In this document: positions 1 through 4,611 of the stretch, in pieces
How positions within the stretch are numbered: the first letter of the stretch is position 1
How the letters are laid out: each line of letters opens with the position of its first letter
Origin: Methanomicrobia archaeon
GTDB lineage: Archaea; Halobacteriota; Syntropharchaeia; Alkanophagales; Methanospirareceae
Direction: 5' to 3'
NCBI GenBank assembly: GCA_016928455.1
Contig: JAFGKP010000027.1
Span: 1-8,882, forward strand
DNA length: 8,882 bases
The notes under the pieces: generated by a model
The model's database searches: none
Told to the model about the DNA's origin: nothing
Seen by the model: the letters and a program-made list of their open reading frames with translations, nothing else
Made by a program: the position numbers and the translations under genes

Positions 1-570
1 CTGGACGGCGCGGGCCTGTCCACGCAGTCAGCGCTCCTGGCGGCGTATCTGCGCAGTTCCGGCTATGACGTTCTGCTTACCAAAGAGCCCACGGCAGCGC
101 CGATCGGCAAGCTCATCAAGGCGGCGTTGAATCGTAACCCTGAGCTGTCCTTGTTCACGCTACAGCTGCTCTTCGCCGCGGACCGTGCGGAGCACCTGAA
201 GCAGGAGATCGAGCCAGCGCTTGCATCCAAAAAAGTCGTCATCTCCGATCGTTACATCCTCTCGTCGCTCGCCTTTGGCTCCGTGGACAACGATCTCGAA
301 TTTCTGCTCGCGATCAATGCACGGTTCAGACGGCCAGATATCACGGTGATCATCGACACGCCGCCCGCGGTATGTCTGGAGCGAATCGAGCAGAATCGCG
401 AGAATATCGAGCTCTTCGAGGAGGAGCAGCGGCTGGAGCAGGTCAGAGCGCGGTATCTTGAGCTGAAGAACTACTTTGAGCACACCGTCATCGTGAAGGG
501 CGATCGCCCGAAGGACGAGGTTGCAAAGGAGATCCAAACGGTGGTCGAGCATACGCTCTTCCACACCTGA
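1..570 (+). CDS. tmk: Thymidylate kinase (dTMP kinase), 5'-partial, with altered P-loop
   Basis: This enzyme phosphorylates dTMP to dTDP with ATP in the cytoplasm, for DNA precursor synthesis. The frame is open from base 1, and 189 residues are visible. Against a usual length near 200, only about ten N-terminal residues lie outside the window. In order, the visible chain shows the P-loop segment LDGAGLSTQS (visible residues 1-10), TKEP (27-30, equivalent to the family TREP), LLFAADRAEH (57-66), SDRY (82-85), a dTMP-kinase-like IIDTPP strand and a LID-like ERIEQNRENIELFEEEQRLE segment, then RARYLEL. The odd point is the P-loop: the lysine of GxGK[ST] is leucine here (codon 16-18). All other motifs are kept, so I call it a functional-looking dTMP kinase-family protein rather than a pseudogene. 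A different nucleotide substrate is possible. The TTG at 127 is internal, because conserved motifs precede it. The next gene is 89 bases downstream on the same strand. Confidence 0.9.
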   Translation: MDGAGLSTQSALLAAYLRSSGYDVLLTKEPTAAPIGKLIKAALNRNPELSLFTLQLLFAADRAEHLKQEIEPALASKKVVISDRYILSSLAFGSVDNDLEFLLAINARFRRPDITVIIDTPPAVCLERIEQNRENIELFEEEQRLEQVRARYLELKNYFEHTVIVKGDRPKDEVAKEIQTVVEHTLFHT

Positions 571-606
571 ATGCGCATCACACCCAATTCAATCCTCAGA
601 ACACCT

Positions 607-643
607 TAGAGCTTTATCAGGCGGTGGTAGGATTAATGCTCTA
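607..643 (+). promoter_or_regulatory. Imperfect inverted repeat (stem-loop candidate) upstream of the membrane gene pair
   Basis: Bases 607-618 (TAGAGCTTTATC) pair with 631-643 (GATTAATGCTCTA) around a 12-base loop, with a perfect outer six-base arm, one mismatch and one bulge. It lies between the thymidylate kinase stop (570) and the ATG at 660, ending 16 bases before that ATG. No T-run follows, so a simple terminator is unlikely. The left arm contains CTTTATC, which could be a weak TATA element about 45 bases before the start codon. The repeat might therefore be an operator or a 5'-leader hairpin. Chance is not excluded. Confidence 0.35.
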
Positions 644-659
644 GAGGAAACCAGACGAA

Positions 660-923
660 ATGCGCATCATTCCGATCATCTGTGATCCAACACACCAGAA
701 GCTTCTGCTCGTCGTCATCATTGGCGGGTTGGCAATCAGCTCATTCACCTTCTTCATTGAGGCAGAGCACTGGCAGGTCGGTATCGCCTTACTGATCTTC
801 TCTGCTTTGGCCTACGTGCTCTGGCGCGGGCATCCGCGCGATGACTGCTATGCGCTCGTTTTCTGGTTGAGTTTTATTATGGGTGCCTCCGCGCTTTTTA
901 TGGACATCAAGGATCTACTATAA
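660..923 (+). CDS. Small three-helix membrane protein of unknown function
   Basis: I do not recognise this 87-residue protein. It is predicted to be integral to the membrane. Hydrophobic stretches are visible at about residues 15-33, 38-55 and 64-81, separated by short polar turns: EAEH at 34-37 and RGHPRDDC at 56-63. There is no signal-peptide cleavage pattern and no enzyme motif. A weak GAGG ribosome-binding-like site at 644-647 lies 12 bases before the ATG, just after the stem-loop candidate. The gene ends three bases before the next start, so the two are very probably co-transcribed and may form one membrane complex. It is real rather than spurious on three grounds: coherent helix spacing, tight coupling to the next gene, and a good fit to the coding strand. 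Its function is open. Confidence 0.7.
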   Translation: MRIIPIICDPTHQKLLLVVIIGGLAISSFTFFIEAEHWQVGIALLIFSALAYVLWRGHPRDDCYALVFWLSFIMGASALFMDIKDLL

Positions 924-926
924 CAG

Positions 927-1538
927 ATGAAACTCGAAAAACTAAGTGCCACGGAACGTCTCAAACTCCTGAAACTGCTCGGCCTGTTTGTCCTGCTGGG
1001 CGCTTTTTTGATGCTTGCTCTCCTGCCACTGGTGAGCGCTGGGCCGCTTCCGATCTGGACCCCCTGGTTCGTACTCAGTGCTGGCGCTATTGTCTGGTTT
1101 GTCATCGAGCTCTTCGTGGAAAAACCGACCGGCACGAGGTTGAAGAAGGCACTGGTCGTCGCGATCTTCCTGGTGGTCTTCGATTTCATCTTCGAGAATT
1201 CGGGTACGATCTTCAATTTATGGTACAGCTCGAACAGTTTGGTGCCCGTGTGTATGCCCATAGAATCGATTCATCCCGCCTGTGTGCCTATCGAGGTGAT
1301 GCTGGTCATCCTGTTTGGCGGCGCGGCATGGGCGCTCTATGTGCCGCAGGACTTCAAGCTCACCTACAGCGTGCTGGATCTCCTCCTCATTGCTACCTTC
1401 GGCGCGATTGGCGAATACATATTGATTCAGTTCGGATTGATGCATTACCTCCAGTGGTGGACCTCGTTGTACGCATTCCTCTCGTACGTGGCGACGTGGA
1501 TCCTCCTCCATCTCGTGAAATACCGGATTGTTGGCTGA
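927..1538 (+). CDS. Polytopic membrane protein with duplicated PIE motif, unknown function
   Basis: This 203-residue protein has about six hydrophobic segments, roughly at residues 17-37, 46-64, 73-89, 121-139, 147-168 and 177-197. The N-terminus is short and basic. The best-marked region is 86-124: DFIFEN, then NLWY, then CMPIES (109-114) and CVPIEV (119-124), which look like two copies of one short unit ten residues apart. Acidic and aromatic residues beside a PIE motif faintly recall the integral-membrane lycopene-cyclase/carotenoid family, where a P-[IL]-E-[DE] motif is typical. The resemblance is too weak to name it. AAGGAT at 909-914 is a possible ribosome-binding site. The start follows the previous stop by three bases, indicating an operon with the 87-residue protein. 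It ends 28 bases before the convergent sulfur-transport gene. Confidence 0.75.
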   Translation: MKLEKLSATERLKLLKLLGLFVLLGAFLMLALLPLVSAGPLPIWTPWFVLSAGAIVWFVIELFVEKPTGTRLKKALVVAIFLVVFDFIFENSGTIFNLWYSSNSLVPVCMPIESIHPACVPIEVMLVILFGGAAWALYVPQDFKLTYSVLDLLLIATFGAIGEYILIQFGLMHYLQWWTSLYAFLSYVATWILLHLVKYRIVG

Positions 1539-1566
1539 GGCTTGCCCGTATCGCACGTTCTTAACG

Positions 1567-2124
1567 TTACAACCCGATTCGTTCCATCCACCATAAGAGC
1601 GCGGTCAAGGCTATAGCCACGGGAATCACGAGGATCCAGGGATTTACCTTGAAGAGCGTTGGTAAGGTGAGCTCGCCGAAGTCGCCTTTGCTCAGGATCA
1701 TCTGCTGCAGTTTTGGATAGAGCGCGGCAAACACACCCGCGCCGATCAGCATCCCGACGACGCCGCCAAAGAGCGCGTCGAGCGAGCCCTGGCCGACCGC
1801 ACCCGCGACCGTCCCCGGGCAGTAGCCGAGAATACCGAAGCCGATGCCGAAGAGTAGACCCCCGATGACCGAGGCACCAAATGATCCCGGCTTGGGATGG
1901 AGCTGCGCCAGACCCAGGCTGCGGAGCAGGTGCACACCCAGCATCCCGGTGATCGATGCTGCGAGCATGATCTTAACCACGGTAAAATCGGTGAGCAACA
2001 ACTGCCCGATGATCACATTGTAGTCCGTCACGCCACCTTTCTGGAGCAGGAAGCCGAATATGACCCCGATGAACAATCCAAGCACCAATTGCAGGTTCTT
2101 CTTCTCGTGCAATCCTGTTAACAT
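1567..2124 (-). CDS. YeeE/YedE-family sulfur transport protein, half-size subunit (GYCPGT type)
   Basis: This 185-residue membrane protein belongs to the YeeE/YedE (TsuA-like, PF04143/DUF6691-like) group, which moves thiosulfate or related sulfane-sulfur compounds across the cytoplasmic membrane. Visible features are a cytoplasmic-looking N-terminus (HEKKN), a first helix leading into GFLLQKGGVTDY (24-35), helices around 48-69 and 83-100, and the signature GYCPGT at 100-105 with Cys102. After that come a glycine-rich helix pair at 112-136 and a final helix at 161-180. Full-length bacterial YeeE proteins of about 350 residues carry two such halves. Here the halves are separate genes, as in PmpA/PmpB-type pairs. 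The ATG is preceded by a strong AGGAGGG site that overlaps the stop codon of the upstream partner, 12 bases away. It is the last gene of the sulfur operon. Confidence 0.87.
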   Translation of the reverse strand: MLTGLHEKKNLQLVLGLFIGVIFGFLLQKGGVTDYNVIIGQLLLTDFTVVKIMLAASITGMLGVHLLRSLGLAQLHPKPGSFGASVIGGLLFGIGFGILGYCPGTVAGAVGQGSLDALFGGVVGMLIGAGVFAALYPKLQQMILSKGDFGELTLPTLFKVNPWILVIPVAIALTALLWWMERIGL

Positions 2125-2131
2125 GCGTTTG

Positions 2132-2138
2132 CCCTCCT
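2132..2138 (-). promoter_or_regulatory. Shine-Dalgarno site AGGAGGG for the GYCPGT subunit
   Basis: Read on the minus strand, AGGAGGG ends seven bases before the ATG at 2124 and overlaps the stop codon of the upstream YeeE half (2137-2139). This fixes the downstream start and suggests coupled translation of the two transporter halves. Confidence 0.75.
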
Positions 2139-2655
2139 AACCGATGACATGAAAGATGATCATCGCTGCTGCAATACCGCCGATGAAGAAGCAGATCGCA
2201 GCAAGCCAGCTACTGACCGCTAACTGGAGCGTCCCACTGATTCCGTGGCCGCTGGTGCAGCCACCTGCCCAGCGCGCGCCGAGCCCCATGAAAAACCCGC
2301 CAATGAGTGCTACGAGCCATCTAAGCGCCGGATTGGTCCCAAAGGCCGTAGCCCACGTGCTCGGCACCCAGAGCAGCTGAAAGACGCCAGAGAGCTGCGC
2401 GGAGATGAATGCGCCGATCACAACACCCACAACGAGCATCCACTCCCAATCCACAACGGGCGCGAACTTCTGGTAATACGGCTTCTCCAGCACCTTATTG
2501 CCGCGGACGAGCCGTTCAAGCATCCCGCTCGTACGTGCGTATGCGGTTGAGCAGCCGATCGGCTTGTCGGAGAGCAGGAAAGCAAACCAGCTCAGGATAC
2601 CGATACCAATACCCACCATATAGGGTGACCAGCGTGCCATCGTGAGCCAATCCAT
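2137..2655 (-). CDS. YeeE/YedE-family sulfur transport protein, half-size subunit (GGCTSGHGISG type)
   Basis: This 172-residue membrane protein is the partner half of the YeeE/YedE transporter. It has helices at about 11-29, 71-94, 111-127 and 144-168. Two cysteine-bearing signatures are visible: PIGCSTAYAR (33-42, Cys35) and the family hallmark GARWAGGCTSGHGISG (126-141, Cys133). With Cys102 of the next gene's product, that gives three motif cysteines. This matches the three important cysteines known for the single-chain thiosulfate transporter TsuA, so the two products plausibly form one channel (inference). The start lies three bases after the stop of the persulfide enzyme gene, and a G-rich GAGGGGGG run inside that gene's end can serve as ribosome-binding site. 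The coupling to a rhodanese fusion supports import of sulfane sulfur for cytoplasmic processing. The exact substrate is not determined by sequence. Confidence 0.88.
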   Translation of the reverse strand: MDWLTMARWSPYMVGIGIGILSWFAFLLSDKPIGCSTAYARTSGMLERLVRGNKVLEKPYYQKFAPVVDWEWMLVVGVVIGAFISAQLSGVFQLLWVPSTWATAFGTNPALRWLVALIGGFFMGLGARWAGGCTSGHGISGTLQLAVSSWLAAICFFIGGIAAAMIIFHVIG

Positions 2656-2658
2656 CCC

Positions 2659-4101
2659 TCATCCCCCCCTCTTCTCTTGTGGTTCGAGCGTGAAGAATCG
2701 CGGCCCGTGTGGCACGGAGCAGACCGGGCATTCGAGGCCGTAGCCTGCCGCGTTGTAGCCCGTCATGCCGCCTGCGACGTTGAAAACCTCAGTGAATCCT
2801 CGTTGCTTCAGAATGCTTACGCCCATACTCGAGCGATGGCCGGTATTGCAGATGACGATCGTTGGCGCGGTCGGATCGAGTTCCGTGTACCGCGTTCGGA
2901 GATCCGCGAAGGGGATGTTGAGCGCACCGTTAATATGATACGCCGCGTACTCGCTCGGCGAGCGCACGTCAACGAGTACCATCTTCTGATCGCCGGTGAT
3001 CGCTTGACGGAACGCTTCTATCGATAGCTGCCGGACGTAACTCGTCGGTAAGCCCGCCTTCGCCCATTCGAACATCCCCCCGTCAAGATAGCCGATAACC
3101 TTATCGAGCCCAACGCGTCTCAGCCAGACCTTAGCGGCTTCGGCCTGCTCGCCGCTGTCCGTCACCAGGAGTATATCCGCGTCCGGCGGCAGCACCCAGC
3201 CCGCGAAGGTGGCGAAATTGCCCGTGAAGTCGATATGAAACGCGCCGGGCACGTGCTGACATCCAAAGGAATCATAACCACGTACACCGACAACGATCGT
3301 ATCATCCCGTTTCGACCGCTCGTAGAAGGACTTCGGGTCTAACGCATCCAGTGTCGGCAGAGTCCGCACCAATGTTGGTCCGCGGCGGTTGATCTCGCTG
3401 CAGCGACTGAAATGATCGGGCGCCGGGGGCATGTCTGTGGTCAGCGATGTGATGAACTTTTCGCGATCCGCGATCTGCAATTCCGGATTATAGTTTCGTT
3501 CATACCCGATGGTGCTCGTCCGCTTCGCGCCGAGCATACGACCGCAGAGCGAGCCGGCGCCGTGCGCAGGATAGACCTCACAGAAGTCCGGCAGGTGGAG
3601 CAGTTTCTCATGCAGGCTCTCATACAACTTCGACGCCAGTTCCCGCGCCCTCCCCGGGAAGAGATCCGGTCGTCCCACGTCGCCGACGAAGAGTGTATCA
3701 CCACAGAAGACACTCACCGGCTCCTCTCCCCGCGTGCTGTCCGAGACCACGTAGCTGATATGCTCGGGTGTGTGTCCAGGCGTTTCCAGAACTCGAAGCC
3801 GCAGGTCATCGATCTCGAAGTGGTCACCTTCGGCGACGCCCACATGGTCGAAGGCACAATGTGCGGATTTCGGTGCGTAAATCTGCGAATCTGTTCGATC
3901 AGCCAGCTCGAGATGTCCGGAGACGAAGTCGGCATGGAGATGTGTCTCCAAAACATGGGCGATTTCCATGCCCATGGCTTTGGCCGCATCAAGATAAACT
4001 TCTACATCCCGCCGGGGATCGATGATCGCGCAGGTCTCGGTTCCGCCAAGCAGATAGGAACTGTGCGCCAGTCCCGTAACAAAAAACTGCTGAATAATCA
4101 T
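2659..4101 (-). CDS. Metallo-beta-lactamase/double-rhodanese fusion, persulfide dioxygenase-rhodanese-like
   Basis: This 480-residue cytoplasmic protein resembles the CstB/BLH/ETHE1-type family, which oxidises low-molecular-weight persulfides and transfers sulfane sulfur. Residues 1-245 form a metallo-beta-lactamase domain with THLHADF at 53-59, ETPGHTPEH (106-114), CGDTLFVGD (133-141) and YPAHG (177-181). His54, His110 and Asp135 line up with the three iron ligands of ETHE1. Phe59 replaces the second-metal histidine of binuclear relatives. Residues about 254-355 are a rhodanese fold without catalytic cysteine (VTDSGEQ where the loop should be). Residues about 358-455 are an active-looking rhodanese with CNTGHRSS (Cys418). 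An unusual tail contains CPVC (458-461). The ATG has a GGAGGT site ten bases upstream and a TATA-like element about 46 bases upstream. It heads an operon with the two YeeE halves. Activity on persulfide is inferred, and a hydrolase role without O2 is an alternative. Confidence 0.9.
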   Translation of the reverse strand: MIIQQFFVTGLAHSSYLLGGTETCAIIDPRRDVEVYLDAAKAMGMEIAHVLETHLHADFVSGHLELADRTDSQIYAPKSAHCAFDHVGVAEGDHFEIDDLRLRVLETPGHTPEHISYVVSDSTRGEEPVSVFCGDTLFVGDVGRPDLFPGRARELASKLYESLHEKLLHLPDFCEVYPAHGAGSLCGRMLGAKRTSTIGYERNYNPELQIADREKFITSLTTDMPPAPDHFSRCSEINRRGPTLVRTLPTLDALDPKSFYERSKRDDTIVVGVRGYDSFGCQHVPGAFHIDFTGNFATFAGWVLPPDADILLVTDSGEQAEAAKVWLRRVGLDKVIGYLDGGMFEWAKAGLPTSYVRQLSIEAFRQAITGDQKMVLVDVRSPSEYAAYHINGALNIPFADLRTRYTELDPTAPTIVICNTGHRSSMGVSILKQRGFTEVFNVAGGMTGYNAAGYGLECPVCSVPHGPRFFTLEPQEKRGG

Positions 4102-4111
4102 GCTTATCTAT

Positions 4112-4117
4112 ACCTCC
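4112..4117 (-). promoter_or_regulatory. Shine-Dalgarno site GGAGGT for the persulfide enzyme
   Basis: GGAGGT on the minus strand sits ten bases before the ATG at 4101. It supports that start and a short leader beginning near 4120, as expected from the TATA-like element at 4144-4151. Confidence 0.65.
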
Positions 4118-4136
4118 AGTAGGGTTGCTAATGCGT

Positions 4137-4154
4137 CCGCGCGATAAATAAGTT
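4137..4154 (-). promoter_or_regulatory. Putative archaeal promoter of the sulfur operon
   Basis: The minus strand reads AACTTATTTATCGCGCGG, an AT-rich TATA-like core (TTATTTAT) abruptly followed by a GC block. It lies in the 105-base gap between the DUF1622 stop and the persulfide enzyme start. The core centre is about 46 bases from the ATG. Using the usual archaeal spacing of about 25 bases, transcription would begin near 4120, just ahead of the GGAGGT site. The same block recurs upstream of the SLC13 permease (6481-6498) with 15 of 18 bases identical, which raises confidence that it is functional. Confidence 0.5.
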
Positions 4155-4206
4155 ACGCTGTGCACGAGCAGGCTAAGGATGCTGATGAACTGACGGTGGT
4201 GAATGG

Positions 4207-4560
4207 TTAAGCGTCCTCCGTGGAACGCTCCACGCACGGGTAGGACGCAGCCAGCTCCTGGTCAAGGAAATAGCTGAGCACCGTTCTGATGAGCACGATC
4301 CCGGCCAGGATAGCCATCTCTTCCAGCGTTGGATCGGTGATGGTCCGAATGATATCCGCGGCGATGAGGAACTCCAACCCGAGCAGGAGATACGAGCCGA
4401 GTTGATGACGGAGTGCTTCGCGCTCCCTGCAGATCGCTCTGCCCCGCAACCGGGTAAATTCGAGCCGCAACAGTCTGCTGAAGATGAGCAGGACGCCCCA
4501 GACGATGACCCCCATGCCAATGAGTCCGATACCCGTGTAGAGGTAATAGAAGATGTCCAT
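4207..4560 (-). CDS. DUF1622 family membrane protein
   Basis: This 117-residue membrane protein matches my recollection of the DUF1622 family. A first hydrophobic stretch spans about 5-29, followed by a basic amphipathic stretch (RLEFTRLRGRAICRERE, 32-48). Then comes the diagnostic block at about 56-101: GSYLLLGLEFLIAADIIRTI, DPT, and IVLIRTVLSYFLDQE. The conserved D-I-I-R-T and V-L-I-R-T-x-L-S-Y elements put an arginine near each of two further helices. Family function is unknown. These proteins are often small inner-membrane proteins near transporters or stress genes. The gene follows the SLC13 permease after 51 bases on the same strand and is probably co-transcribed. Only a weak AAGG lies close to the ATG, which suggests poor independent initiation. 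Its C-terminus is polar and faces the sulfur-operon promoter region. Confidence 0.83.
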   Translation of the reverse strand: MDIFYYLYTGIGLIGMGVIVWGVLLIFSRLLRLEFTRLRGRAICREREALRHQLGSYLLLGLEFLIAADIIRTITDPTLEEMAILAGIVLIRTVLSYFLDQELAASYPCVERSTEDA

Positions 4561-4611
4561 AGCCTTCGCCCGCGGCTGCTCGCTTCACCGCGTACTCTCG
4601 TAACTCGGTTG

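Noticed and set aside
127..129. TTG as start codon for the thymidylate kinase
   Set aside because: The P-loop and TKEP motifs lie upstream in the same open frame, so the gene simply starts outside the window.
160..564. Minus-strand frame inside tmk
   Set aside because: It is the complement of a well-conserved kinase and has no features of its own.
1539..1566. Bidirectional terminator between the convergent genes
   Set aside because: The 28-base gap has only a tiny AACGTT palindrome and no stem with T-run.
3412..4122. Plus-strand open frame (236 residues) opposite the metallo-beta-lactamase domain
   Set aside because: No motif is visible, and the opposite strand encodes the conserved metal-binding motifs in full.
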